This document shows, piece after piece, positions 1-8,675 of a stretch of 64,000 nt of DNA (positions within the stretch are counted from its first letter, which is position 1; each line of letters starts with the position of its first letter). Location: assembly GCF_019218755.1 (NCBI RefSeq), contig NZ_JAHUWZ010000002.1, positions 310,001 to 374,000 on the forward strand, in the 5' to 3' direction. A model generated the notes under the pieces. It was not told the DNA's origin. It did no database searches and was given only the letters and a program-made list of their open reading frames with translations. The stretch is from Acidovorax sp. sif1233. GTDB taxonomy: Bacteria; Pseudomonadota; Gammaproteobacteria; Burkholderiales; Burkholderiaceae_C. Both the position numbers and the translations under genes were made by a program.

Positions 1-626
1 GCCTCTTCGACGCCGAGATCGCCCCCATCACCGTCACTGCCGGCGTGGCCGACAAGACACTGGGCCTGATCACCAGGCAGGTCACGGTGAGCAAGGACGA
101 AGGCACGCGTGAAGGCACCACGGTCGAGGCGATCCAGGGCCTGCGCTCGGCGCTGCCCGGCGGCCTGATCTCGGCCGGCAATGCCAGCCAGTTTTCCGAC
201 GGCGCGGGCGCCTGCGTGGTGACCAGCGAGGAGTACGCCAGCAAGAAGGGCCTGAAACCCCTGGGCCGCTTCCTGGGCTTCGCGGTGGCGGGCTGCGAAC
301 CCGACGAGATGGGCATCGGCCCGGTCTTCGCCGTGCCCAAGGTGCTCAAGAAGCTGGGTCTCACGGTCAACGACATCGACCTGTGGGAGCTCAACGAAGC
401 CTTCGCGGTGCAGGTGATCTATTGCCGCGACAAGCTGGGCATTCCGGCGGACCGCCTGAACGTGAACGGGGGGGCCATTGCCGTGGGCCATCCCTACGGC
501 GTGTCGGGCCAGCGCCTCACGGGCCATGCGCTCATCGAAGGCAAGCGCCGCGCCGCCAAGCGCGTGTGCGTGACGATGTGCATTGGCGGCGGCATGGGTG
601 CCGCAGGCGTGTTCGAGGTGTTCTGA
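1..626 (+). CDS. Acetyl-CoA acyltransferase (thiolase), 3' part only
   Basis: The frame is open from base 3 to a TGA at 624-626, giving 207 C-terminal residues of a protein family of about 390-400, so the 5' half lies outside the window. The thiolase C-terminal domain is clear: NEAFAVQ, the catalytic-His loop GHPYG and the catalytic-Cys motif CIGGG. The nucleophilic Cys of the N-terminal half is out of view. Thiolases cleave or condense 3-ketoacyl-CoA. The neighbouring thioesterase, acyl-CoA dehydrogenases and SDRs favour a degradative, FadA-like role in the cytoplasm. Chain-length preference cannot be read from this part. Confidence 0.93.
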   Translation, partial: LFDAEIAPITVTAGVADKTLGLITRQVTVSKDEGTREGTTVEAIQGLRSALPGGLISAGNASQFSDGAGACVVTSEEYASKKGLKPLGRFLGFAVAGCEPDEMGIGPVFAVPKVLKKLGLTVNDIDLWELNEAFAVQVIYCRDKLGIPADRLNVNGGAIAVGHPYGVSGQRLTGHALIEGKRRAAKRVCVTMCIGGGMGAAGVFEVF

Positions 627-629
627 GGC

Positions 630-1133
630 ATGGCCTCGGACCGCCCCACCGACATGCGGTCCGGGATGGCCTCGCCCGAGGCCTTCCTGGCGCTGGGCCG
701 GCAGGTGCTGGCCAACCAGCCCTTCAGCGTGCTGCTGGGGGCGGAGCTGGCGGCGCTGGAGCCGGGTCGGTGCGAGCTGTCCCTGGCGCTCACGCCGCAG
801 CTGCTCCAGCAGCATGGTTTTGCGCACGGCGGGGTGGTGAGCTATCTCGCGGACAACGCGCTCACCTATGCCGGCGGAACGGCCATGCAGGTGCCGGTGG
901 TCACGTCCGAGTTCAAGATCAACTACCTGCGGCCCGCGGTGGGCGAACGCCTGCTGGCCCGTGCCGAGGCGGTGCACCATGGCAAGAGCCAGGCTGTATG
1001 CCGCTGCGAGGTATTTGCGGTCCGAGGCGGGCAGGAAAAGCTCTGCGCCGTGGCGCAGGGCACGATTGCGGCATTGCCCGCTGCGGCGGGGCAGGGCGTG
1101 CCGGGCGAAGGGGCCGCGGCGGGCGAAGACTGA
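630..1133 (+). CDS. PaaI-family hotdog thioesterase
   Basis: 167 residues, ATG only 3 bp after the thiolase stop, so probably co-transcribed and translationally linked. The core HGGVVSYLADNA with the HGG motif near residue 70 and the strand-rich FKINYLRP segment are typical of PaaI/YdiI-type acyl-CoA thioesterases, which hydrolyse acyl-CoA thioesters in the cytoplasm. The last 25 residues are Gly/Ala-rich and probably disordered. A later in-frame Met (residue 9 or 13) is also possible as the start. The substrate is unknown; the cluster suggests relief of stalled beta-oxidation intermediates. Confidence 0.88.
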   Translation: MASDRPTDMRSGMASPEAFLALGRQVLANQPFSVLLGAELAALEPGRCELSLALTPQLLQQHGFAHGGVVSYLADNALTYAGGTAMQVPVVTSEFKINYLRPAVGERLLARAEAVHHGKSQAVCRCEVFAVRGGQEKLCAVAQGTIAALPAAAGQGVPGEGAAAGED

Positions 1134-1277
1134 CGGGATGAAGGGGCGGACTACAAATTGTTTCTTTGTCGGGGCGTGACGTGGAGGTCCGGTGCCGGCC
1201 GCACGGGCAGAATCCCCGCGGCCACCGGTGTGCTGGTGGCCCTGGCCTCCGTCCTCCACCCCAACCCGGTACCTTCC

Positions 1278-1754
1278 ATGCGTTGCCTGCTTCCTTCCGC
1301 CCCCCTTCTTGTCGCCCTGTCGGCCCTGGCCATGGCATGTGGCGCCCACGCCCAGAGCTTCAAGCTCCAGCTGCCGCTGGAGTCCGATCCTGACGTGGTG
1401 CTGCAGGACATCGTGCTCGACGCGCGGCAGACGCGTGTGACGCTGCTGGTGAAAAACACCACCGACGAGGCGTTTGAGGCCTGCGCGCAGCCCACCGGCT
1501 CGGCCGATGCGTTCACGCTCAAGGACCTGGGCAGCGGCGCCGTGCTGCAGCAGCAGGCGATCAGCGGCCTGACGTTCTGCAATGTGAAGATGGATGTGGT
1601 GAAGCCCGGCCGCACCAAGATCCTCAAGATCACCTTCCCGCCGCTCCCCGCGGGTGCATCGCGCCTGCAGCTGGGCGAGGCCAGTTGCCAGCCCAGGCCC
1701 GATTCGGACATGGACTACTGGTGTTTCAAGAATATTGTGCTGCCCGCACGCTGA
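1278..1754 (+). CDS. Secreted hypothetical protein
   Basis: Starting at ATG 1278 gives 158 residues with a clean Sec signal peptide: MR, a hydrophobic core of about 14 residues, and an AHA-QS cleavage site near residue 25. The frame is open further upstream from a TTG at 1158, but that would bury the signal, so I reject it. The mature part is about 130 residues with four Cys (CAQP, FCNV, SCQP, YWCF) that could form two disulfides. I recognise no family. It lies between the thioesterase and an acyl-CoA dehydrogenase, but a role in lipid metabolism is not implied. Confidence 0.75.
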   Translation: MRCLLPSAPLLVALSALAMACGAHAQSFKLQLPLESDPDVVLQDIVLDARQTRVTLLVKNTTDEAFEACAQPTGSADAFTLKDLGSGAVLQQQAISGLTFCNVKMDVVKPGRTKILKITFPPLPAGASRLQLGEASCQPRPDSDMDYWCFKNIVLPAR

Positions 1755-1773
1755 GCCCCTGAACGCAGGGGCT
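1754..1773 (+). terminator. Hairpin after the secreted-protein gene
   Basis: A perfect 8-bp stem (AGCCCCTG / CAGGGGCT) with an AACG loop overlaps the stop codon of the gene ending at 1754. No T-run follows, so it may be an mRNA-stabilising or Rho-associated hairpin rather than an intrinsic terminator. Confidence 0.4.
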
Positions 1774-1808
1774 GGACCGGGCATTGCACGCAGTGACAAG
1801 GAGACCTT

Positions 1809-3662
1809 ATGACCCTGCGTTCCACCCTCGACTTCCTGCTGTACGACTGGCTTGATGCCAAGGCCCTGACGGCCCGCACGCGTTTTTCCGACCATTCGCG
1901 CGACACCTTCGACGCGGTGCTCGACACCTGCGAGCGCATCGCGCGCGAGAAGTACGCGCCCTTCAACCGCACGGTGGACATCGAGGAGCCTCATTTCGAC
2001 GGCGAGAAGGTCACGCTGCCCCAGTGCACGCACGATGCGCAGAAGGCCTACGCGGCCTCGGGCATGCTCAGTGCCGCGCAGGACTACGACATTGGCGGCA
2101 TGCAGCTGCCCTACACGGTGGAGGCCGCGGCCAACAGCTTCTTCGCCGTGGCGTCGATCAGCATGGGCTCGGGCCTGCTCACGGTGGGCAATGCCAACCT
2201 GTTGATGGTGCATGGCACCGAGGCGCAGAAAACCGTGTTCGCGCTCAACGAATTCTCGGGCCGCTTCTCGGGCACCATGTGCCTGTCGGAGCCGCAGGCG
2301 GGTTCGTCGCTCAGCGACGTGGCCACGCGCGCCGTGCCCGATGGCGAGGGCTTCGAGAGCGACCCGCTGGGCCCGCGCTACCGCTTGAAGGGCAACAAGA
2401 TGTGGATCTCGGCCGGCGAGCACGAGCTCACCGAGAACATCATCCATCTGGTGCTGGCCAAGATCCCCGGGCCCGACGGCAAGCTCGTGCCCGGTACCAA
2501 GGGCATTTCGCTCTTCATCGTGCCCAAGAAACTGGTGGACACCGACGGCAAGCTCACCGGCGTGCGCAACGACGTGGCGCTGGCGGGCCTGAACCACAAG
2601 CTCGGCTGGCGCGGCACGACCAACACGCTGCTCAACTTCGGCGAGGGCAAGTACCCGGTCGATGGCGAGGCCGGCGCCGTGGGCTACCTGGTAGGCCAGC
2701 CCGGCAAGGGCCTGCACTGCATGTTCCACATGATGAACGAGGCGCGCATCGGCATCGGCATGGCCGCTACCATGCTGGGCCTGGCGGGCTACTACGCGAG
2801 CCTCGACTACGCGAAGAACCGCCCCCAGGGCCGTCCGGTGCAGGGACCCAAGGATGGCGCCGCTGCCGTGGTGAAGGACGTGGCCCAGCCGCAGGTGCGC
2901 ATCATCGAGCACGCCGACGTCAAGCGCATGCTGCTGGCGCAAAAATCGTACGGCGAGGGCGCGCTGGCGCTCAACCTGTTCTGCGCGCGCCTGGTGGACG
3001 AGCAGGCCACGGGCGATTCGGCCGCCGCCGACGAGGCGCGCCTGCTGCTGGAGGTGCTGACTCCCATCGCCAAGAGCTGGCCCAGCGAGTGGTGCCTGGA
3101 GGCCAACAGCCTGGCCATCCAGATCCACGGCGGCTATGGCTATACGCGCGATTTCCCGGTGGAGCAGTACTGGCGCGACAACCGCCTGAACATGATCCAC
3201 GAGGGCACGCACGGCATCCAGGCCATGGACCTGCTGGGCCGCAAGGTGCTGATGGAGGGCGGACGTGGCCTGCAACTGCTGGCCGGGCGCATCAATGCCA
3301 CCATCGAACGCGCGATCCAGGTGCCCGCGCTGGCCGCGCATGCCAACGCGCTGGGCGCGGCGCTGCAGCAGGTGGGCGCCGCCACCAAGGCCGCATGGGC
3401 CACGGGCCAGCCCGCCGACGCGCTGGCCAATGCCGTGCCCTACATGCAGGCCTTTGGCCACATGGTGCTGGCCTGGGTGTGGCTGGACGTGGCGCTGGTC
3501 ACGCTGGCCGCCGATGCACAGCTGGCCCGGCCGGCCAGCGTGGGCCGCATGGGCGCGATGCGCTTTTTCTTCCACTACGAGCTGCCCAAGATCGGTGCCT
3601 GGCTGCAGGTGGTGAGCGCGCGCGATGCGACCTGCGCCGCCTTTCCCGAAGAGGCGTTCTGA
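1809..3662 (+). CDS. Long-form acyl-CoA dehydrogenase (about 600 aa, DmdC-like architecture)
   Basis: 617 residues, ATG with AAGGAGA at 1798-1804. Long for the family (usually about 380), matching the group with an N-terminal extension and a C-terminal acyl-CoA dehydrogenase tail, which includes 3-methylmercaptopropionyl-CoA dehydrogenase DmdC. The FAD/substrate motif MCLSEPQAGSS is near residue 157, and the catalytic Glu is in IHEGTHGIQ near residue 463, after IHGGYGYTRDFPVEQ. It would oxidise an acyl-CoA to the 2-enoyl-CoA using FAD and pass electrons to ETF. DmdC itself is only one member, so a DMSP role is not implied. Confidence 0.93.
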   Translation: MTLRSTLDFLLYDWLDAKALTARTRFSDHSRDTFDAVLDTCERIAREKYAPFNRTVDIEEPHFDGEKVTLPQCTHDAQKAYAASGMLSAAQDYDIGGMQLPYTVEAAANSFFAVASISMGSGLLTVGNANLLMVHGTEAQKTVFALNEFSGRFSGTMCLSEPQAGSSLSDVATRAVPDGEGFESDPLGPRYRLKGNKMWISAGEHELTENIIHLVLAKIPGPDGKLVPGTKGISLFIVPKKLVDTDGKLTGVRNDVALAGLNHKLGWRGTTNTLLNFGEGKYPVDGEAGAVGYLVGQPGKGLHCMFHMMNEARIGIGMAATMLGLAGYYASLDYAKNRPQGRPVQGPKDGAAAVVKDVAQPQVRIIEHADVKRMLLAQKSYGEGALALNLFCARLVDEQATGDSAAADEARLLLEVLTPIAKSWPSEWCLEANSLAIQIHGGYGYTRDFPVEQYWRDNRLNMIHEGTHGIQAMDLLGRKVLMEGGRGLQLLAGRINATIERAIQVPALAAHANALGAALQQVGAATKAAWATGQPADALANAVPYMQAFGHMVLAWVWLDVALVTLAADAQLARPASVGRMGAMRFFFHYELPKIGAWLQVVSARDATCAAFPEEAF

Positions 3663-3862
3663 TGGTGGCACCCCGAACGCTGCAACGCCTGCACAAGCTC
3701 ATCTGGACACTCATCTACGGCGGCCTGCTCACGCTGGTGCTGGGCATCGCCACGGGGCGCACCGATGGTGCGCTGGGCTGGAGCCTGGTGGTGGGCGGCG
3801 CCCTGGTGGCCGTGGTGGGCGTGGCGCTGATCGCGGTGCGCGCGCGCCTGAAGGCGGGCTGA
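3662..3862 (+). CDS. Small two-helix membrane protein
   Basis: 66 residues. The ATG overlaps the stop of the dehydrogenase gene (TGATG), indicating translational coupling. Two hydrophobic helices are visible, about residues 11-27 (LIWTLIYGGLLTLVLGI) and 38-58, joined by a short polar loop and ending in a basic tail (RARLKAG). It resembles uncharacterised inner-membrane proteins found next to acyl-CoA dehydrogenases. The function is unknown. Confidence 0.7.
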   Translation: MVAPRTLQRLHKLIWTLIYGGLLTLVLGIATGRTDGALGWSLVVGGALVAVVGVALIAVRARLKAG

Positions 3863-4007
3863 CCCCGCCGGCCGACGCGGTGGCGACACAATGGCCCCGC
3901 GTTGCGCCGCACAATCATTGACTGATTTCCCCTGCCGGAGCAGCGCGGCGCGTGGCGCCTCCGTTCCGGGCAGACGACCCATCCAGAGCAACCCAAGGAG
4001 ACAACCC

Positions 4008-4799
4008 ATGACCCGCACCATCCAACAATTGTTTGACCTGACTGGCAAGACCGCGCTCGTCACCGGCGGCTCGCGCGGCCTGGGCCTGCAGCTGGCCCAT
4101 GCGCTGGGCGAGGCCGGCGCCAAGATCGTGCTGAGTTCGCGCAAGGCGTCCGACCTGGAAGAAGCCGCCGCCGACCTGCAGGCCGCCGGCATCGACGCCC
4201 GCTGGATCGCCGCCGACTGCGCCAACGAGGCCGACATCCGCCGCCTGGCCGACGAGACGCTGGAGCGCCTGGGCCACGTGGACATCCTCGTGAACAACGC
4301 GGGCGCCGCCTGGGGCGCACCGGCCGAGGACCATCCCGTGGAGGCCTGGGACAAGGTGATGAACCTCAACGTGCGCGGCTATTTCATCCTCTCCCAGCAC
4401 ATCGCCAAGCACAGCATGATCGGCCGCCGCGGCGGCAGCATCATCAATGTGGCATCCATCGCCGGCCTGGGCGGCAACCCCAAGGGCATGAATACCATTG
4501 CCTATAACACCTCCAAGGGCGCGGTGATCAACTTCACCCGTGCGCTGGCGGCAGAATGGGGCGCCTACAACATCCGTGTCAATGCCATCTGCCCAGGCTT
4601 CTTCCCGAGCAAGATGACGGTGGGTACCCTGAAGGCCATGGGCGAGGAAGCACTGGCGGCGCATGCTCCCCTGGGCCGCCTGGGCGACGATGAGGATTTG
4701 AAGGGCCTGTGTGCGCTGTATGCGTCCGATGCCGGCAAGCACATCACGGGCCAGTGGCTTGCGGTCGATGGCGGCGTGAGCATCGTCACGGGCGGCTAG
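4008..4799 (+). CDS. Short-chain dehydrogenase/reductase (SDR)
   Basis: 263 residues from ATG 4008, preceded by AAGGAGA at 3995-4001. It is a classical SDR: cofactor loop TGGSRGLG at about residues 19-26, NNAG near residue 97, the catalytic Ser in INVASIAG, YNTSK near residue 166 and the C-terminal WLAVDGG. The sequence after the glycine motif (SSRK) contains basic residues, which suits NADP(H), though this is only suggestive. It is a likely oxidoreductase of 3-hydroxyacyl or related alcohol substrates in the acyl-CoA cluster. The frame extends upstream to 3891 but without SDR homology. Confidence 0.92.
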   Translation: MTRTIQQLFDLTGKTALVTGGSRGLGLQLAHALGEAGAKIVLSSRKASDLEEAAADLQAAGIDARWIAADCANEADIRRLADETLERLGHVDILVNNAGAAWGAPAEDHPVEAWDKVMNLNVRGYFILSQHIAKHSMIGRRGGSIINVASIAGLGGNPKGMNTIAYNTSKGAVINFTRALAAEWGAYNIRVNAICPGFFPSKMTVGTLKAMGEEALAAHAPLGRLGDDEDLKGLCALYASDAGKHITGQWLAVDGGVSIVTGG

Positions 4800-4810
4800 T
4801 TGGAGTACAA

Positions 4811-4930
4811 CCCCCCGAGGCGCTTCGCGCCTTCCCCCTTCTCTCGGCTTCGCCGGGAAGGGGAACACCGCCAGCGCGGCGGGGCGGCCCTTGCGCGGCG
4901 GTCGCTGGCTGGGGCCGCGCCAGTTTTTGA
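4811..4930 (+). repeat. Dispersed intergenic repeat, family B, copy 1
   Basis: It begins CCCCCCGAGGCGCTTCGCGCC and includes the shared core GGCGGGGCGGCCCTTGC near 4877-4893. It matches the reverse complement of 13718-13852 along most of its length. It lies between the SDR stop and the next thioesterase. GAGGCGCTTCGCGCC forms a short hairpin at its edge. Confidence 0.75.
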
Positions 4931-4952
4931 GTTTGTGTACTGAGGAAATGCC

Positions 4953-5384
4953 GTGAAAAGTTTTGGTGTCGAAATTCCCTTTGTCAGCCACCTTGGCTTC
5001 ACCCTGCACCGCATGGAAAAGGGCGAATCCGAACTGCGCTACGAAGCCAGGCCCGAGCACCTGAACTCCTTCGACGTGACCCACGGCGGCGCGTCGATGA
5101 CGCTGCTGGACGTGACCATGGCCACGGCCGCGCGCAGCGAGACGCCCGACATGGGCGTGGTCACCATCGAGATGAAGACCAGCTTCATGCAGCCCGCCCG
5201 CGGCCCGCTGGTGGCCAAGGGGCGGCTCATCCACCGCACCGCCACCATGGCGTTCACCGAAGGCACGGTGTACGACGCGCAAGGCAAGGTGTGCAGCCAC
5301 GCCACCGGCACCTTCAAGTACGTGAAGCGCCTGCCGGTGGACAGCCGCACCGCGAATGGCCTCAAGGTGATTTCCACCGACTGA
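4953..5384 (+). CDS. Hotdog-fold acyl-CoA thioesterase (PaaI family)
   Basis: 143 residues with a GTG start at 4953. The nearby ATG at 4949 is out of frame and meets a stop after two codons, and TGAGGA at 4941-4946 is a fitting ribosome site. The THGGASMTLLD segment carries the HGG motif, followed by the dimer strand VVTIEMKTSFMQPA, both typical of PaaI-type thioesterases. It is distinct from the thioesterase at 630-1133, so the cluster has two. It lies between two repeats, so it may not share a transcript with the genes on either side. Confidence 0.87.
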   Translation: MKSFGVEIPFVSHLGFTLHRMEKGESELRYEARPEHLNSFDVTHGGASMTLLDVTMATAARSETPDMGVVTIEMKTSFMQPARGPLVAKGRLIHRTATMAFTEGTVYDAQGKVCSHATGTFKYVKRLPVDSRTANGLKVISTD

Positions 5385-5401
5385 GTCCGCTCGGAATTTG
5401 G

Positions 5402-5462
5402 GTAAAAATGGCCGCTGGCGCTTGATGGATAAGCGCTGGCAGCTATCAAAATAGTAGCAAAT
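5402..5462 (-). repeat. Dispersed palindromic repeat, family A, copy 1
   Basis: An AT/GC-alternating element in reverse orientation. GCGCTT at 5418-5423 pairs with AAGCGC at 5431-5436 around a GATGGAT loop, flanked by GGCAGCTATCAAAATAG. The related copies are at 18234, 28561, 50445 and 62968. It separates the thioesterase from the reductase gene and ends just before that gene's ribosome site. Confidence 0.75.
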
Positions 5463-5478
5463 TTTCAAGGAGTTTCCC

Positions 5479-6495
5479 ATGCCACGCAACCAACAGATCG
5501 TTCTCGACAACCGCCCCCAGGGCGAGGCCGTGGCCAGCAACTTCAAGCTGGTGGCGGTGGACACGCCTGCGCTGCAGGACGGCCAGGTGCTGGTGCGCCA
5601 CCACTACCTGAGTTTGGACCCCTACATGCGCGGCCGCATGAACGAGAGCAAGAGCTATGCGGCGTCCCAGGGCCTGGGCGAGGTCATGATCGGCGGCACC
5701 GTGGGCGAGGTGGCCGAGAGCCGCCACCCCAAGTACGCCGTGGGCGACAAGGTGGTGGGCATGGGCGGCTGGCAGGAGTACAGCGTGGTGGACGGCAATG
5801 CCGTGGGCGCGCTGCGCAAGGTGGACACCACCCATGTGCCGCTGTCGCACTACCTGGGCGCCGTGGGCATGCCCGGCGTGACGGCGTGGTACGGCCTGGT
5901 GAAGATCATCGCCCCCAAGGAAGGCGACACCGTGGTGGTGAGCGCCGCCACCGGCGCCGTGGGCAGCGCCTTCGCCGCGCTGGCCAAGGCGCGCGGCTGC
6001 CGCGCGGTGGGCATTGCCGGCGGTGCCGACAAGTGCCGCTATGCGGTCGAGGAACTGGGCTTCGACGCCTGCATCGACTACAAGGAACACAGCGATGTGA
6101 AGGCCCTGTCCAAGGCCTTGAAGGAAGCCTGCCCGAACGGCATCGACGGCTACTTCGAGAACGTGGGTGGCTGGATCATGGACGCCGTGATGCTGCGCAT
6201 GAACGCCTTCAGCCGCGTGGCGCTGTGCGGCATGATCGCCGGCTATGACGGCCAGCCCCTGCCCATGGCCAACCCTGCGCTCATGCTCATCAATCGCATG
6301 AAGATCGAGGGCTTCATCGTGAGCGAACACATGGAAGTGTGGCCCGAGGCGCTCAAGGAGCTGGGCACCCTGGTGGGCACCGGCAAGCTGCGCCCGCGCG
6401 AGACGGTGGCGCAGGGCATTGCCGCCGCGCCCGAGGCCTTCCTGGGCCTGCTCAAGGGCAAGAACTTCGGCAAGCAACTGGTGAAGCTGATCTGA
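5479..6495 (+). CDS. NADP-dependent MDR oxidoreductase (CurA / prostaglandin reductase-like)
   Basis: 338 residues, ATG preceded by AAGGAG at 5467-5472. It belongs to the zinc-free medium-chain dehydrogenase group that includes leukotriene-B4 dehydrogenase and CurA: N-terminal LSLDPYMRGRM, then GAVGMPGVTAWYGL, the Rossmann motif SAATGAVGS near residue 155, and FENVGG. These enzymes reduce the C=C of 2-alkenals or enones with NADPH. Its stop overlaps the ATG of the next gene (TGATG), so it heads an operon through at least the AidB-like gene. The substrate is unknown. Confidence 0.92.
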   Translation: MPRNQQIVLDNRPQGEAVASNFKLVAVDTPALQDGQVLVRHHYLSLDPYMRGRMNESKSYAASQGLGEVMIGGTVGEVAESRHPKYAVGDKVVGMGGWQEYSVVDGNAVGALRKVDTTHVPLSHYLGAVGMPGVTAWYGLVKIIAPKEGDTVVVSAATGAVGSAFAALAKARGCRAVGIAGGADKCRYAVEELGFDACIDYKEHSDVKALSKALKEACPNGIDGYFENVGGWIMDAVMLRMNAFSRVALCGMIAGYDGQPLPMANPALMLINRMKIEGFIVSEHMEVWPEALKELGTLVGTGKLRPRETVAQGIAAAPEAFLGLLKGKNFGKQLVKLI

Positions 6496-6947
6496 TGACG
6501 CTCCGTTGGGTCTGGGCCCGCTTCGATGACCTGGGCGTGCACGCGCTGCATGACGCCCTGGCCCTGCGCTGCAGGGTCTTCATCCTGGAGCAGGGCCCGT
6601 ACCAGGACCCGGACGGCGCGGACAAGCAATCGTGGCACCTGCTGGGCTATGACGAGGCCGGTGCGCTGCAGGCCTGCCTGCGCGTGGTGGACCCGGGCGT
6701 GAACTACCCCGAGCCGTCCATCGGCCGCGTGGTCACGGCCCGGGAGGCGCGCGGCAACGGCACGGGCCGGGCGCTGATGCTGGAAGGCATCGCCCGTTGC
6801 AGCGGTGCGTGGCCCGGCCAGTCCATCCGCATCAGTGCGCAGGCCCACCTGCACCGCTTTTACGGCAGCCTGGGCTTCGCGGCCGTGTCGGACGAATACC
6901 TCGAAGACGATATCCCCCATATCGAAATGTTGTGGAGCCCATCATGA
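6495..6947 (+). CDS. GNAT-family N-acetyltransferase (ElaA-like)
   Basis: 150 residues, overlapping the preceding stop by one base and the following start by four bases. The ElaA-type opening (ALRCRVFILEQG) is followed by motif A with IGRVVTAREARGNGTGRALM and the C-terminal YGSLGFAAVSDEYLEDDIPHIEM. It would transfer acetyl from acetyl-CoA to an amine acceptor, unidentified here. Tight coupling suggests constitutive co-expression with the reductase and the dehydrogenase. Confidence 0.88.
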   Translation: MTLRWVWARFDDLGVHALHDALALRCRVFILEQGPYQDPDGADKQSWHLLGYDEAGALQACLRVVDPGVNYPEPSIGRVVTAREARGNGTGRALMLEGIARCSGAWPGQSIRISAQAHLHRFYGSLGFAAVSDEYLEDDIPHIEMLWSPS

Positions 6948-8635
6948 CCACTGCCGCTGCCCGCCCCGCCAGCACCCATGAGGTGTTCAACCAGAGCACC
7001 CCCTGGGCCGACGTCAATCTCTTCACCACCAACCGTCCCTTGCAGGATGCGCTGCGCCTGCACAGCCCGGCGCTGCCGCTGGAAGGCCTGACCGCGCTGG
7101 GCGCCGAGATGGGCTCCGCCGAGATGCAGGCCCATGCGCGCCTGGCCAACACCTGCCAGCCCCAGCTGCGCACGCACGACCGTTTCGGCCACCGCACCGA
7201 TGTGGTGGAGTTCCACCCCAGCTACCACGCGCTCATCGGCGCGGCGCTGCGCCACGGGCTGCACGCCACGCCCTGGTCGCGCAAGGATGCCGCGGGCGCG
7301 CCGGTGCCGCATGCCCACATCGAGCGCGCGGCGGGCTTCATGCTGTTCACCGAGGCCGAGCCCTCGGTGCTGTGCCCGGTCTCCATGAGCTACGCCGTCA
7401 CGCCCGCGCTGCGCGGCAACCCCGCCGTGTGGGCCGACTGGAGCGCGGGCCTGGCCAGCACGCGGTACGACCCGCGCCTGGCCCTGTTCTCGCAAAAAAC
7501 CGCGCTCACCATGGGCATGGGCATGACCGAGAAGCAGGGCGGCTCGGACGTGCGCGCCAACACCACGCAGGCGGTGCCTGACGGCGAGGACGCCTGGGGC
7601 CCGCGCTACCGCATCACCGGGCACAAATGGTTCTTCTCGGCGCCCATGTGTGATGCCTTCCTGATCCTGGCGCAGGCGCCCGGCGGGCTCACCTGCTTCT
7701 TCCTGCCGCGCGTGCTGCCCGGTGAAGGGGAGGGGTCCGTCAACACCATCCGCATCCAGCGCCTGAAGGACAAGCTGGGCAACCACGCCAACGCGAGTTC
7801 CGAGGTCGAGTTCATCGATGCGCTGGCCTGGCGCGTGGGCGAGGAGGGGCGTGGCGTGGCCCAGATCCTGGAGATGGGCACCATGACGCGCCTGGACTGC
7901 GCCCTGGGCACCAGCGGCCTCATGCGCCAGGCGCTGAGCATCGCGCTGCACCACACGCGCCAGCGCTCGGCCTTTGGCAAGAAGCTCATCGACCAGCCGC
8001 TCATGCGCAATGTGCTGGCCGATCTTGCTCTTGAAAGTGAAGCGGCTACCGCACTATCCATAAGGCTTGCCAGCGCTTTTGATCAAAAAGACAGCAGTGG
8101 GCACGAGGCCGTGATGGCCCGCCTGCTCACGCCCGTGGCCAAGTTCTGGGTGTGCAAGCGCGGCAGCGCGTTCGCCCAGGAGGCCATGGAGTGCCTGGGC
8201 GGCAACGGCTATGTGGAGGAGGGCGGCGAAGGCACCATGGCCCGCATCTACCGCGAGATGCCGCTCAACTCCATCTGGGAAGGCGCGGGCAACATCATGG
8301 CGCTCGATCTGCTGCGCGCCGTGCGCCGCGCCGACACGGCGGCGGCCCTGGCGGACGAGCTGGCCCCGGCGCGCGGCGCCCACCCGGCACTCGACCGCAT
8401 GGCCAGCGCACTGCCGCTGCGCGTGGACGCGATGACCACCGAGGCCGAGGCCCGGCGCCTGGCGCAGGACGTGGCCTTGGCCGTGCAGGCGGCGCTGCTG
8501 TACAGGAGCGCGCCGGCCCGCGTGTTCGGCGCCTTCTGCGATGCGCGCCTGGGTGGCGACTGGGGCTACAGTTTCGGCACGCTGGGCGCGGGCGTGGATT
8601 TCGACGCCCTGCTGGACCGCGCGCTGCCTGCATGA
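6944..8635 (+). CDS. Acyl-CoA dehydrogenase, AidB-like
   Basis: 563 residues from ATG 6944, overlapping the acetyltransferase by 4 bp (ATGA). The length and sequence fit the AidB/isovaleryl-CoA dehydrogenase-like group: early segment VFNQSTPWADVNLF, substrate loop GMGMTEKQGGSDVR, FAD region HKWFFSAPMCDAF and the Glu-bearing SIWEGAGNIM near residue 444. AidB of E. coli is an alkylation-response flavoprotein with weak dehydrogenase activity. An ogt-type gene lies downstream, which makes the alkylation link worth noting. An AT-richer in-frame stretch at about 8030-8095 stands out from the rest of the gene. Confidence 0.9.
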   Translation: MTTAAARPASTHEVFNQSTPWADVNLFTTNRPLQDALRLHSPALPLEGLTALGAEMGSAEMQAHARLANTCQPQLRTHDRFGHRTDVVEFHPSYHALIGAALRHGLHATPWSRKDAAGAPVPHAHIERAAGFMLFTEAEPSVLCPVSMSYAVTPALRGNPAVWADWSAGLASTRYDPRLALFSQKTALTMGMGMTEKQGGSDVRANTTQAVPDGEDAWGPRYRITGHKWFFSAPMCDAFLILAQAPGGLTCFFLPRVLPGEGEGSVNTIRIQRLKDKLGNHANASSEVEFIDALAWRVGEEGRGVAQILEMGTMTRLDCALGTSGLMRQALSIALHHTRQRSAFGKKLIDQPLMRNVLADLALESEAATALSIRLASAFDQKDSSGHEAVMARLLTPVAKFWVCKRGSAFAQEAMECLGGNGYVEEGGEGTMARIYREMPLNSIWEGAGNIMALDLLRAVRRADTAAALADELAPARGAHPALDRMASALPLRVDAMTTEAEARRLAQDVALAVQAALLYRSAPARVFGAFCDARLGGDWGYSFGTLGAGVDFDALLDRALPA

Positions 8636-8675
8636 GCGGCACCCCCACCACCACACTCTTGCCGGAGAGCCCCCG

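Noticed and set aside
2024..3862. A 612-residue open frame overlapping the long acyl-CoA dehydrogenase
   Set aside because: Arg/Gly/Ala-rich shadow frame of a GC-rich gene; only its last 66 codons (3662-3862) look like a real protein.
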